Shown here: piece by piece, positions 1-8,267 of the stretch
Layout of the letters: every line of letters starts with the position of its first letter
Position numbering within the stretch: position 1 is the stretch's first letter
NCBI GenBank assembly: GCA_044234625.1
Contig: JBIIIP010000001.1
Span: forward strand, 78,126 to 142,125
DNA from: CACORA01 sp044234625
Lineage (GTDB): Bacteria; Planctomycetota; Planctomycetia; Pirellulales; UBA1268
Length of the DNA stretch: 64,000 bases
Direction of reading: 5' to 3'
Notes under the pieces: model-generated
The model's input: the letters and a program-made list of their open reading frames with translations, nothing else
Database searches by the model: none
Told to the model about the DNA's origin: nothing
Program-made: the position numbers and the translations under genes

Positions 1-443
1 CCCGTGACCACCGCGGCCGGCAGCGCCCCCTCGCCCACGAGCGCGTTCGGGCCGTAGACGTCGGCCAAGATGCGGTCCATCAATTCGGCACGCTGCGCGA
101 CCCCCGCGGCGATTTCGCGCCAGTCGCGCTCGGGAATGAGCAGCGGCACGTGCGCCAGCGGCCACGACCTCTCGTTGGTCTCGCCGTACACGCGGTAGGA
201 GATGCCGAGATCGCGGATGTGGCGGTCGGCGACCGCGAACCGCCGCCCGATCTGGTCGTCGTCGATCCGCGACAGGGCCGAGAGGAAGTTCTGCCAATGG
301 GGCCGCGGCGCCCCGGACCCGTCGATGAATTCATCGGGAATGCCGGGCAGGGCCGCATAGCCCGCCGTCCAACTCTCCACGCGGCGGGACAGGCCGCCCG
401 GACGTCGCTCACGGCTCCGCGCCGCGCCGCCTTCGCTACCCAA
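1..443 (-). CDS. Circularly permuted ATP-grasp protein (N-terminal part, runs off the window)
   Basis: Reading the minus strand from about 443 gives an open frame with the typical N-terminus of the circularly permuted ATP-grasp (DUF404/DUF407) proteins: ADRHIRDLGISYRVYG, then WPLAHVPLLIPERDW and LADVYGPNALV. These proteins usually sit directly after a transglutaminase/DUF2126 protein, as here, and are thought to form peptide-like bonds; the substrate is unknown. I place the start at a TTG (443-441) because an AGGAGG lies about 4 nt before it; this overlaps the upstream gene by 8 nt. A GTG at 380 is the main alternative. The rest of the gene lies beyond position 1. Confidence 0.75.
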   Translation of the reverse strand, partial: MGSEGGAARSRERRPGGLSRRVESWTAGYAALPGIPDEFIDGSGAPRPHWQNFLSALSRIDDDQIGRRFAVADRHIRDLGISYRVYGETNERSWPLAHVPLLIPERDWREIAAGVAQRAELMDRILADVYGPNALVGEGALPAAVVT

Positions 444-3400
444 CGGTCCTCCTCAGATCGAGCGTCAACGGAAACTCCGCCGACAGGGATTCCCGTCGCA
501 CGTCGATCGGGCCGGGAGTATGACCGTGATCCTGAAAACGGGCCAACCTTCGCGCCTCCGCCTCGAAGGCGTTCACGGGGAAGGTGTCATAATTGCGGCC
601 ACCGGGGTGGGCCACGTGGTAGACGAACCCGCCCAGCGACCGGCCATTCCAGGCATCGACGAGGTCGAACGTCAAAGGCGCGTGCACCGGCATCACGGGG
701 TGGAGCCCCGACGGCGGCTGCCAGGCCTTGAACCGCACGCCCGCCACCGCCTCGTGGTCGCGGCCCGTCGGCGTCATCGGCAGGGGCCGCCCGTTGCAGG
801 TGACGACGTGCCGACCGGCCACGAACCCGCGCGCCACGAGCTCGACCCGCTCGACCGACGAATCGACATAGCGCACCGTCCCGCCGATCGCCCCTTCCTC
901 GCCGAGCACGTGCCACGGCTCGAGGGCCTGCCGCAACGAGAGCCCCACGCCCGCCCGGTTCACGGCACCATGGACGGGGAAACGGAATTCCCGCTGCGCC
1001 TCGAACCACTCCGGCTCGAACTCGTATCCCGCGCCGCGCAGGTCGGCAAGCACGCCCAGAAAGTCCTCCCACACGAAGTGCGGCAGCATGAAGCGGTCGT
1101 GGAGGGCGGTGCCCCAGCGGACGAACGAGCCGCGCTGCGGCTCCCTCCAGAACCAGGCCACCAGCCCGCGGAGGAGAAGCTGCTGCGCCAGCGACATCCG
1201 CGCGTCGGGCGGCATCTCGAAGGAGCGGAACTCGACGAGGCCGAGCCGGCCCGTGGGGCTGTCGGGCGCGTAGAGCTTGTCGATGCAGATCTCAGCCCGA
1301 TGCGTGTTGCCCGTGACATCGACGAGCAGGTTGCGAAACAGGCGGTCGACGAGCCACGGCGGCGGCGCCCCGGCGCCTGGCGCCGGCACCTGTGCCAGCG
1401 CGATCTCCAGTTCGTAGAGCCCGTCGTGCCGCCCCTCGTCGATCCGCGGGGCCTGGCTCGTCGGGCCGATGAAGAGGCCGGAGAAGAGGAAGGAGAGCGA
1501 CGGGTGCCGCTGCCAGTAGAGGACGAGGCTCTGGAGGAGGTCGGGCCGGCGCAGGAACGGGGAGTCGAGCGGCGTCGGTCCGCCGAGCACCACGTGGTTG
1601 CCGCCGCCGGTGCCGGTGTGGCGGCCGTCGGTGAGGTATTTGTCGGTGCCGAGCCGGGCCTGGCGGGCTTCCTCATAGAGGGCGACCGTGTCGTGGACCG
1701 CCGCGGCCCAGGAAGCGACCGGCTCGACATTGACCTCGATGACACCCGGGTCGGGCGTGACCTTGATCACGCCGAGCCGCGGATCGAAGGGCGGAGGATA
1801 GCCCTCGACGTGCACGGGAACTCCACTGGCCCGTGCCGCCTCCTCCACCGCGGCGAGGAGCTCAAGGTAGTCGTCCAGCGCGCGGACCGGCGGCATGAAC
1901 ACGTGGAGCACGCCGTCGCGCGGCTCGATCGCCAGCGCCGTCCGCACCGCGCCCTCCACCGCCACCTGCGGCACGATCTCCTGCCGCTGCGGCCCTTCGC
2001 CGGTGCGGGAATGAATCCGCGGCAGGTCCGCCGGCTCGGGCAGCGGGCCGCGCGGCTCCGTGGGATCCTGCATCAAGACATGGGGGTATGCCGCCGGCGG
2101 CACCCAGGGAAGCGACGAGAGCGGCAGCCGGTAGCCCACGGGCGAATCGCCGGGCACGAGCATCATCCGGCCGCGCCGCAGCCGCCATCGCTCCGACCGC
2201 CACCGCGGCGCCCCCGATGCGGCGGCATTCCAGCGCTGCACGGGGAGCACGTAGCCCGTCGGCTTGGCCAGGCCGCGCTCGAAGACCCGCACCATCCGCG
2301 CCCGTTCCTCAGCATCGTCGAGCTTGGGGTCGGAAGGGTCGACGTTCACCGGCAGCGAGGATTCCTTCACCATCCAATGGGCCGGATCCTCGTAAGCGGG
2401 CAGCGCGCACGCTTCGTCCACCCCGAGGGCGCGGGCGATCTCGTGCACGAGCCGCTCGGCCGCGCCGATCGCCTCACCGGCATCGCTGAAGCGGCGCGTG
2501 CCGCTCTCGTCGGCGATGAGGGCGGCGTCGCGCCACATCGGCTTGCCATCCTTCCGCCAGTAGAGCGCGAAGGCCCAGCGCGGAAGGCTCTCACCCGGAT
2601 ACCACTTCCCCTGGCCGTAATGAAGGAAGCCGCCCGGCGCGAACCGCGCCCGCAGCCGGCGGATGAGCGCGTCGGCCCGCGAGCGCTTCGTCGGGCCGAC
2701 GGCCGCGGTGTTCCATTCGGCCGACTCGAAATCGTCGATCGACACGAAGGTCGGCTCGCCCCCCATCGTCAGCCGCACGTCGTGGGCGACGAGGTCACGG
2801 TCGACGGCGTCCCCCAGCGCCACCAGCCGCGACCAGGCCGCGGCGGAGAAGGGCTGCGTCACCCGCGGCCGCTCCTCGATCCGCTCGACCCGCATGTGGA
2901 AGTCAAACTCGCATCCCGCCGGCTCCACCATGCCGCTCACCGGCGCGGCGGAGCGGTAGTGCGGGGTGGCGGCCAGCGGCAGGTGGCCCTCGCCGCACAA
3001 CAGGCCCGACGTGGCATCCAGCCCGATCCAGCCCGCGCCGGGAACGTAGATCTCCGCCCAGGCATGGAGGTCGGTGAAATCGTGATCGGTACCCCGCGGC
3101 CCATCCACGGGATCGACGTCGGCCTTCAACTGGATGAGATAGCCCGACACGAACCGCGCGGCGAGGCCCAGCCGCCGCGCCAGGTGCACGAGGAGCCAGG
3201 CCGAGTCGCGGCAGGAGCCGGCGCCGCTGGCGAGGGTCTCCTCCGGCGGCTGCACGCCGGGCTCCATCCGGATCACGTAGCGGATGTCACGGTGAATCCG
3301 CGCGTTGAGCGCCACGAGCACGTCGACCGTGCGGCCACGCTCCCGCCCGAGTTCGGCGAGCAGGGCCTCGAACCGCTCCCCGTGCGGCTCGGTGACGAGA

Positions 3401-3840
3401 CAGGAGGCCAGTTCGTGCCGCTCCTCAGGCGTATAGGCAAACGGGAAAGCCTCGGCATGCGTCTCGATGAAGAAGTCGAACGGGTTCACGACGGCCATCT
3501 CGGCCGTCAGGTCCACCTCGATGCGAAACTGCGGCGTCGGCTGCGGGAACACGTGCCGCGACATCCAGTTGCCGTGCGGATCCTGCTGCCAGTTCACGAA
3601 GTGGTCGGCGGGAGTGACCGTGAGCGAATACGACAGGATCTTCGTCCGGCAATGCGGCGCGGGACGGAGGCGGATCACCTGCGGACCGAGCGCGACGGGC
3701 CGATCGTAGGTGTAGGACGTGACGTGATGCAGCGCGACGCGGATCGGCAACGGCGGAAACTCTCGGCAACGGGAGAAGCTCGAAATCGCACCCGCTTCCA
3801 CCGGGCCGCCGAGGGCGACTGGGAAAGCCGGTTCCGCCAT
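436..3840 (-). CDS. Transglutaminase-like / DUF2126 protein
   Basis: A protein of up to 1134 residues. The N-terminal third is a bacterial transglutaminase-like domain: it starts with a VALHHVTSYTYDRPV segment and carries a Cys-His-Asp triad at about C210 (GAGSCRDSAW), H259 (LHAWAEIYV) and D274 (GLDATSG). The remaining ~800 residues match the DUF2126 extension, including GGEPTFVSIDD and HTGTGGGNHVVLGG. The family is paired with circularly permuted ATP-grasp proteins, and that partner begins at the 3' end of this gene with an 8-nt overlap. No export signal is obvious. Family members usually begin close to the VALHH segment, so the first ~30 residues from the ATG at 3840 may be untranslated; a TTG at 3750 is an alternative start. 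The family assignment is firm, the substrate is not known. Confidence 0.88.
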   Translation of the reverse strand: MAEPAFPVALGGPVEAGAISSFSRCREFPPLPIRVALHHVTSYTYDRPVALGPQVIRLRPAPHCRTKILSYSLTVTPADHFVNWQQDPHGNWMSRHVFPQPTPQFRIEVDLTAEMAVVNPFDFFIETHAEAFPFAYTPEERHELASCLVTEPHGERFEALLAELGRERGRTVDVLVALNARIHRDIRYVIRMEPGVQPPEETLASGAGSCRDSAWLLVHLARRLGLAARFVSGYLIQLKADVDPVDGPRGTDHDFTDLHAWAEIYVPGAGWIGLDATSGLLCGEGHLPLAATPHYRSAAPVSGMVEPAGCEFDFHMRVERIEERPRVTQPFSAAAWSRLVALGDAVDRDLVAHDVRLTMGGEPTFVSIDDFESAEWNTAAVGPTKRSRADALIRRLRARFAPGGFLHYGQGKWYPGESLPRWAFALYWRKDGKPMWRDAALIADESGTRRFSDAGEAIGAAERLVHEIARALGVDEACALPAYEDPAHWMVKESSLPVNVDPSDPKLDDAEERARMVRVFERGLAKPTGYVLPVQRWNAAASGAPRWRSERWRLRRGRMMLVPGDSPVGYRLPLSSLPWVPPAAYPHVLMQDPTEPRGPLPEPADLPRIHSRTGEGPQRQEIVPQVAVEGAVRTALAIEPRDGVLHVFMPPVRALDDYLELLAAVEEAARASGVPVHVEGYPPPFDPRLGVIKVTPDPGVIEVNVEPVASWAAAVHDTVALYEEARQARLGTDKYLTDGRHTGTGGGNHVVLGGPTPLDSPFLRRPDLLQSLVLYWQRHPSLSFLFSGLFIGPTSQAPRIDEGRHDGLYELEIALAQVPAPGAGAPPPWLVDRLFRNLLVDVTGNTHRAEICIDKLYAPDSPTGRLGLVEFRSFEMPPDARMSLAQQLLLRGLVAWFWREPQRGSFVRWGTALHDRFMLPHFVWEDFLGVLADLRGAGYEFEPEWFEAQREFRFPVHGAVNRAGVGLSLRQALEPWHVLGEEGAIGGTVRYVDSSVERVELVARGFVAGRHVVTCNGRPLPMTPTGRDHEAVAGVRFKAWQPPSGLHPVMPVHAPLTFDLVDAWNGRSLGGFVYHVAHPGGRNYDTFPVNAFEAEARRLARFQDHGHTPGPIDVRRESLSAEFPLTLDLRRTVG

Positions 3841-4026
3841 GGGGCTGTCGCGCTCGCAGCCGGAGCGACCGCCTCGGTCGAATAGCCTATCGCCGCCTTC
3901 CCGCCCCGCACAACGACCGGGCAGACATCGACATTCAAGCTCCGTCCTTTCCCGGGGGATGACGCGGGCCTACACTGCTCGGGATCGGTTTTCGGAATTC
4001 GTTCTTCGCGATGGGAGGCACGGCAG

Positions 4027-4458
4027 ATGGACATTCTTGGTGAGATTCTCAAGCAGGTGCTCGAGGGGGCCACCCAGCAGACGCAAACGCAACAGCGGCC
4101 GGCGCCCCGCCCCGCCCCGCAGCCGCAACGCGGCCCGTCGGACATGCCCTCCACCGACGACCTTGCCGAAATCTTCAAGCAGATCTTCGGGGGCGGCAGC
4201 GCCCAGAAGTTGCCCGACGTCGTCAAGCAGTTCGAAGAGAAGGGGATGCGTGACGAAGTCGACTCGTGGGTCCGCACCGGACCGAACAAGCCGATCGACC
4301 GCCGCCGGATCGAGGACGTGTTTGGCCAGCGGGAGCTCGACGACCTCGCCCGCCAGCGGAATATCGACCGCGAGCGGCTGGCGGAAGTGCTCAGCCGCTA
4401 CATCCCGAAGATCATCGACGAACTGACGCCGCAGGGCCAGCTGCAAGGCCGACGGTAA
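4027..4458 (+). CDS. YidB/DUF937-like small protein
   Basis: A 143-residue protein with a Pro/Gln-rich linker (about residues 20-45) followed by a helical domain. The domain contains LPDVVKQFEEKGMRDEVDSW and a later RQRNIDRERLAEVLSRYIPK segment, the pattern of the YidB/DUF937 family, whose function is not established. A GGGAGG about 8 nt before the ATG supports the start. It is followed after 35 nt by a hydrolase-fold gene on the same strand. A TACACT hexamer at 3971-3976 could be the -10 element of its promoter. Confidence 0.72.
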   Translation: MDILGEILKQVLEGATQQTQTQQRPAPRPAPQPQRGPSDMPSTDDLAEIFKQIFGGGSAQKLPDVVKQFEEKGMRDEVDSWVRTGPNKPIDRRRIEDVFGQRELDDLARQRNIDRERLAEVLSRYIPKIIDELTPQGQLQGRR

Positions 4459-4493
4459 GCTTCCAAACCGACGCGCGTGCGGGATCCCTGACG

Positions 4494-5552
4494 ATGCGAA
4501 GGTCTCTGGCCGCGATCGTGACCATGCTGTTCGTGGCCGCATCCGAGAGCGGCCGCGGGGATGATCCGCGTCCCCCTGCCGACGCGCCGTTCGAGGTCGG
4601 CGGCCAGCCGGAGCCGCGGTTGTCGCGGCGGGCCCAGCGGCGGGCCAATCGCCGCCGGCCACCGGCCATCGCTCCGGCGGCCACGCCGCCGATCGGGGTG
4701 ACGTCGACACTCGGCTCGCCATTCGAATCGCTGGGGGCCGAGGCCCACGAGCCATTCATCGTCCACCGTGACCAGTCGTATGCCGATGCCGGCGACGATC
4801 GGCAACGTTTCGATCTCTATCTTCCCAAGGGGTGTGGCGGCGGGCTGCCGCTGGTGGTGTGGGTCGAAGGCAAGACCTGGCAGTCGATCGCTCGGCCCGC
4901 CTGCCCCGTCATCTGGCTCGTCGACTCCGGCTACGCGGTGGCCAGTATCCGGTATCGACCCAGCAGCACCGACCCCTTCCCCGCACAACTCGACGACTGT
5001 CTCGCCGCCATCGATTGCATCCAGCGCGATGCCGATCTCTGGGGCATCGACCGCGACCGGATCTGCGTGGCAGGCAGGGCCGCGGGCGGCCATCTGGCCG
5101 CCCTGTCGGGCCTGTGGGACGAGTCGTCGCCGGAGCGGCCGCTCCCGCCCGTCGCCGCCGTGTGCGTCATCGATGCCCCGACCCACCTCACATCGCTCGG
5201 CCCCGAACACGACCGGCCCGCCTCGCCGGCCAGCCAACTGGTGGGGGGGCCCCTGCCGGAGTTTCGCGAGGCCGCGCAACAGGCCAGCCCCCTCACGCAC
5301 GTGTCTTCCGACGATCCGCCCGTCCTGGTCATCCATGCCCGCGCGGGAGCGGCGGTGCCTTTCGAACAAAGCCGGAAATTCACCACCGCCCTCCGGGCAG
5401 CCGGCGTGCCCTGCACACTCGTTCCCGTGGACGCCGGAGGCGCCGAGGCGAGCATCGACCGTGACAGCACCGGCGGCGCCGCATTCGCCGCTTTTCTTGC
5501 CGAGACGATCGGCCGTGGCGCACGCCCCTCCCCGGAAGCGGCCACGCGATGA
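4494..5552 (+). CDS. Exported alpha/beta-hydrolase-fold protein lacking catalytic residues
   Basis: A 352-residue protein with a Lys/Arg-poor signal peptide (residues 1-22), an Arg/Pro-rich linker to about residue 75, and then an alpha/beta-hydrolase fold like the BD-FAE/carboxylesterase group (FDLYLPKG, DRDRICVAGRAAGGHLAAL, SPLTHVSSDDPPVLVIHA). The GxSxGGH nucleophile elbow reads G194-R-A196-A-G-G-H, so the nucleophile serine position is alanine. The oxyanion HGGG segment reads WVEGKTW, and the usual acid Asp (HGxxD) and C-terminal GxxH are also absent (HARAGAAVP, VDAGGAEAS). I therefore infer a non-catalytic family member, perhaps a binding protein. Its stop overlaps the start of the next gene by ATGA, so the two are probably co-translated. 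The ATG at 4494 was chosen because it begins the signal peptide. Confidence 0.8.
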   Translation: MRRSLAAIVTMLFVAASESGRGDDPRPPADAPFEVGGQPEPRLSRRAQRRANRRRPPAIAPAATPPIGVTSTLGSPFESLGAEAHEPFIVHRDQSYADAGDDRQRFDLYLPKGCGGGLPLVVWVEGKTWQSIARPACPVIWLVDSGYAVASIRYRPSSTDPFPAQLDDCLAAIDCIQRDADLWGIDRDRICVAGRAAGGHLAALSGLWDESSPERPLPPVAAVCVIDAPTHLTSLGPEHDRPASPASQLVGGPLPEFREAAQQASPLTHVSSDDPPVLVIHARAGAAVPFEQSRKFTTALRAAGVPCTLVPVDAGGAEASIDRDSTGGAAFAAFLAETIGRGARPSPEAATR

Positions 5553-6385
5553 ACCGCATGCGGCGGCTGTCGCGGCGGTCGTGGCTGACGATCACGGCCG
5601 GGATCGTGCCCGTGGCCGGAGCCGTGGACGGGTGCTACCTCACGCCGCGGCAGTTGCTCACATCCACGCTCACGTTCGGCACGCCGGCCGCGGACCGGAT
5701 CCGCGTGCTGCAGGTCAGCGACGTGCACCTCCGCGGCATCGGCGCGCTGGAAACGCGGCTTCTCGAGGCGGTGCATGCGGCCAGCGCCGACCTGATCGTG
5801 TTCACCGGCGACATGATCGACCGTGAGAAAAGCCTGTGGCCCCTGGAGATGCTGCTCCGGGAATTCCCGCGCGGGCCGCAGATGTTCGCCATCCCCGGCA
5901 ACTGGGAATACTGGAGCGGCGTGCGGTTCGAGGCCCTCGGCCGCACCTACGACCGGCATGACGTGCAGTTCCTCGTCAACCGTTCGGTGGAGGCCGAGGT
6001 GCGCGGCACGCGGATCCGCGTCACCGGCCTCGACGACGTGCGGGCGAGCCAGGCCGATCCGCAGGCGGCGCTGGCCGACGCCACGCCGCTGCCCCGCCAC
6101 CTCGTGCTCGCGCATTGCCCCGTGACCCGCGACCTCGTGCCCCTCCCCGATCCGCATCCCGCATCGTTGATGCTCTCCGGCCACACGCACGGCGGGCAGA
6201 TCGCGCCACTCGGGTTCCCGCTCGTGAGGCCCGCCGCGAGCGGCCGCTACGTGGCCGGCTGGTACCGCGACGCGGGGCTGCCGCCGCTCTACGTGTCGCG
6301 TGGCATTGGCACATCGATGATCCCCATGCGCATCGGCTCCACCCCGGAGCTGGTGCAGATCGATTGGGCCGGCGACGGTCGTTGA
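5549..6385 (+). CDS. Calcineurin-like metallophosphoesterase, YkuE/YaeI type
   Basis: A 278-residue metal-dependent phosphoesterase. The N-terminus (RRLSRRSWLTITAGIVPVAG) looks like a Tat-type or membrane-anchoring signal. Metal-binding motifs are in order: SDVH (D57, H59), GD (FTGDMID, about 87-88), GN (PGN118), LAHCP (about 189) and GHTHGG (211-216). The usual GNHD/E motif reads GNWEYW, so tryptophan replaces the histidine that normally acts as proton donor. Relatives act on phosphodiesters including lipid-linked or UDP-sugar substrates; the substrate here cannot be read from sequence. It is translationally coupled to the preceding pseudo-hydrolase by an ATGA overlap. Confidence 0.87.
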   Translation: MNRMRRLSRRSWLTITAGIVPVAGAVDGCYLTPRQLLTSTLTFGTPAADRIRVLQVSDVHLRGIGALETRLLEAVHAASADLIVFTGDMIDREKSLWPLEMLLREFPRGPQMFAIPGNWEYWSGVRFEALGRTYDRHDVQFLVNRSVEAEVRGTRIRVTGLDDVRASQADPQAALADATPLPRHLVLAHCPVTRDLVPLPDPHPASLMLSGHTHGGQIAPLGFPLVRPAASGRYVAGWYRDAGLPPLYVSRGIGTSMIPMRIGSTPELVQIDWAGDGR

Positions 6386-6537
6386 ATCCGCATCGCCGCT
6401 ACAGCCCGCATACCGCGCACTTTTTTCCCGGCTTGTGCAGCCACGCGCGGGGCGGGTCGATACCTCTGGTCGGGCATCACTGCCTTCTTCTTGCTCTATC
6501 TTCGCCATCCCGCGTCACGGAGCCATAAGCCGTCGCC

Positions 6538-7407
6538 ATGCCAAGCAGCCGCCGCAAGCCTTCAGTCTCCGCCGTGCAGAACCCGCTGGAGACCTACCTC
6601 CGCGACATCAACGAGACGTCGCTCCTCACCGCCGACGAGGAGAAGCGTCTGGCCGAGGCGATCGGGCGTGGGGATGCGGCCGCCCGCGACCACATGGTGC
6701 GGGCCAACCTGCGGCTGGTGGTGAACATCGCCCGCGGCTACGCCAACCGCGGCCTGCAACTGCCCGACCTCATCGAGGAGGGGAATCTCGGCCTGCTCCG
6801 CGCCGTCGAGGGCTTCGACCCCAAGGTGGGCACGCGGTTCAGCACCTACGCCAGCTACTGGATCAAGCAGTCGATCAAGCGGGCGCTGATCAACAACGGC
6901 AAGACGATCCGCATCCCCGCCTACATGGTCGAGCTGCTTTCCAAGTGGCGGCGGGCCACGGCCCGTCTCTCCGAGGCCCTCGGCCGCACGCCCACGCCGG
7001 AGGAGATCGCCCGCATGCTTGGGCTGGCCCGGAAGAAGCTGCCCATCATCAAGAAGGCGATCCACGTCCACACCGCCACACCACAGACGGAGCACCCGGA
7101 CGGCTGGTCGCTGGGAGAGATCATCCGCGATGAAAACGCGAAGTGCCCGGCCGAGGTGCTGCTCGACCACGACACGCTCCGCCACGTGCTCCACCGCGTG
7201 AGCGAACTGGAGCCGCGGGCCGCCACGATCATCAAGCTGCGGTTCGGCCTCGAGGGGGGCGATCCGATGACGCTCAAGGAGATCGGCGGCGTGCTCGGCA
7301 TCACCCGAGAGCGGGTGCGGCAGATCGAGTCGGAGACGCTCGCCAGCCTGGCCAGCGAGATTGACGGCGTGCCGCGGGCCCAAATCCGTTTGCGGCACGG
7401 GGCGTGA
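6538..7407 (+). CDS. RNA polymerase sigma-70 family factor
   Basis: A 289-residue sigma factor. Region 1.2 is seen as NPLETYLRDINETSLLTADE, region 2 as RLVVNIARGYANRGLQLPDL followed by TRFSTYASYWIKQSIKRAL, region 3 as TPTPEEIARMLGL, and region 4 as ITRERVRQIESETLASL at the C-terminus. It lacks the long acidic region 1.1 and the spacer of the primary sigma factor, so it is an RpoD-like alternative (group 2/3) factor. Such small RpoD-like paralogues are common in Planctomycetes. The ATG at 6538 is the first in frame after a 152-nt gap from the previous gene; apt follows after 18 nt and may be co-transcribed. What it regulates is unknown. Confidence 0.9.
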   Translation: MPSSRRKPSVSAVQNPLETYLRDINETSLLTADEEKRLAEAIGRGDAAARDHMVRANLRLVVNIARGYANRGLQLPDLIEEGNLGLLRAVEGFDPKVGTRFSTYASYWIKQSIKRALINNGKTIRIPAYMVELLSKWRRATARLSEALGRTPTPEEIARMLGLARKKLPIIKKAIHVHTATPQTEHPDGWSLGEIIRDENAKCPAEVLLDHDTLRHVLHRVSELEPRAATIIKLRFGLEGGDPMTLKEIGGVLGITRERVRQIESETLASLASEIDGVPRAQIRLRHGA

Positions 7408-7425
7408 GACGGCTACGCTCTCCAC

Positions 7426-7938
7426 GTGAATCTCGCCGACCACATCCGTCCGATCCCCGACTTCCCCAAGCCGGGCATCCTGTTCCGCGACATCACGCCG
7501 CTGCTGGCCCACCCCCAGGCCTTGGCGGAGGCGGTGCGGCGGATGGCCGCGCCCTGGCAGGGGGAGGGCATCACGGCGGTGGCGGCGGTCGAGGCCCGCG
7601 GCTTCCTCTTCGCCACGCCGCTGGCACTGGCCCTCGGCGTGGGTGTGGTGCCGGTGCGGAAACCGGGCAAACTGCCGGCGGAGACGATCGCCCATGAATA
7701 CGACCTGGAATACGGCAGCGACCGCCTGGAGATGCACCGCGACATCCTCGCTCCCGGGGCGCGGGTGCTCGTCGTGGATGACGTGCTCGCCACCGGCGGC
7801 ACGGCGGCCGCCTGCATGAAACTCGTCGAGGCGGCCGGCGGCGTCGTGGCGGGGGCGGCGTTTCTCGTCGAACTGGAGCCGCTCGGCGGCCGCGAACGGC
7901 TCGCCCCGCACCGCGTGGAGCGGGTGCTCACGTACTAG
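7426..7938 (+). CDS. apt: Adenine phosphoribosyltransferase
   Basis: This 170-residue cytosolic enzyme converts adenine and PRPP to AMP in purine salvage. It begins IRPIPDFPKPGILFRDITPL, the APT hallmark, and carries the PRPP-binding loop VLVVDDVLATGGTAAA at about residues 115-130, with EARGFLF in between. Length is normal for the family. The start is GTG; no ATG fits the conserved N-terminus. It follows the sigma-factor gene by 18 nt on the same strand and is followed by a repeat-rich gap. Confidence 0.95.
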   Translation: MNLADHIRPIPDFPKPGILFRDITPLLAHPQALAEAVRRMAAPWQGEGITAVAAVEARGFLFATPLALALGVGVVPVRKPGKLPAETIAHEYDLEYGSDRLEMHRDILAPGARVLVVDDVLATGGTAAACMKLVEAAGGVVAGAAFLVELEPLGGRERLAPHRVERVLTY

Positions 7939-7944
7939 GTCTAC

Positions 7945-7975
7945 GGAAACCGCGGCATCCATGCCCGCGGTTTCC
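7945..7975 (+). terminator. Hairpin downstream of apt
   Basis: A perfect 11-bp stem, GGAAACCGCGG with CCGCGGTTTCC, encloses a 9-nt loop and starts 6 nt after the apt stop. Only two T residues follow, so it may be a transcript-end stabilising or REP-like element rather than a classic terminator. Almost the same hairpin, with one mismatch, follows the baeRF gene at 18652-18682. Confidence 0.5.
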
Positions 7976-8020
7976 TTGCCCGCCATCCGGCGGGAAGAAA
8001 CCCGGCCCTCCAGGCCTGGC
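7955..8020 (+). repeat. 66-bp direct repeat, copy 1
   Basis: This 66-bp segment is repeated without mismatch at 8037-8102 (82-nt period). It begins GCATCCATGCCCGCGG and ends CGGCCCTCCAGGCCTGGC. It overlaps the loop and 3' arm of the hairpin after apt. Related but diverged sequence lies at 18661-18728. Confidence 0.9.
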
Positions 8021-8036
8021 GCTCCTGCCAACGCAC

Positions 8037-8102
8037 GCATCCATGCCCGCGGTTTCCTTGCCCGCCATCCGGCGGGAAGAAACCCGGCCCTCCAGGCCTG
8101 GC
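8037..8102 (+). repeat. 66-bp direct repeat, copy 2
   Basis: Exact second copy of 7955-8020, separated by 16 nt. It lacks the 5' arm of the hairpin seen in copy 1, so only copy 1 can form the full 11-bp stem. Confidence 0.9.
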
Positions 8103-8154
8103 ACGTTGAAAACGTGGCGACGGAAATCCGGGCCTGCCGCATTGAAAACGTGGC

Positions 8155-8228
8155 GACAGACCTCCGGTCTGTCGAGTTCTTGGCCACAGACCAGAAGTCT
8201 ATGCCACGGTGGGAGAGAGCCGGTGCGG
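8155..8228 (+). repeat. Dispersed palindromic repeat, tandem pair before mnmA
   Basis: A palindromic core GACAGACC-TCC-GGTCTGTC at 8155-8173 is followed by a degraded core (ACAGACCAGAAGTCTAT, 8186-8202) and the shared tail GTGGGAGAGAGCCGGTGCGG at 8209-8228. The same core and tail recur at 10455-10500 and 11953-12037, and the core alone at 18787 and 51045. Confidence 0.8.
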
Positions 8229-8267
8229 CACCCGGTTCACCGTAGTAATAGGAGTAATAATAGTCCC

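Larger units (their letters stand above)
7939..8267 (+). other. Intergenic stretch filled with repeats
   Basis: A gap of 329 nt between apt and mnmA with no credible gene. It holds a hairpin just after apt, two identical 66-bp direct repeats, and two copies of the dispersed GACAGACC palindrome family, each listed separately. The end of the gap, from about 8240, is an AT-richer TAGTAATAGGAGTAATAATAG run before the mnmA start, which could include its promoter and ribosome-binding site (AGGAG). Confidence 0.7.

Noticed and set aside
520..3885. A 1121-residue open frame on the plus strand opposite the DUF2126 gene
   Set aside because: Its protein is very rich in Arg, His and Pro without any domain pattern, while the minus strand codes for a clear transglutaminase/DUF2126 protein. 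It is a GC-driven shadow frame.
7955..8102. CRISPR array (two identical repeats with a short spacer)
   Set aside because: Only two 66-bp units with a 16-nt spacer, repeat too long, and no cas gene in the window.
8043..8267. 75-codon N-terminal extension of MnmA
   Set aside because: The extension is read from repeat DNA; family members start at the PP-loop region, which ATG 8268 provides.
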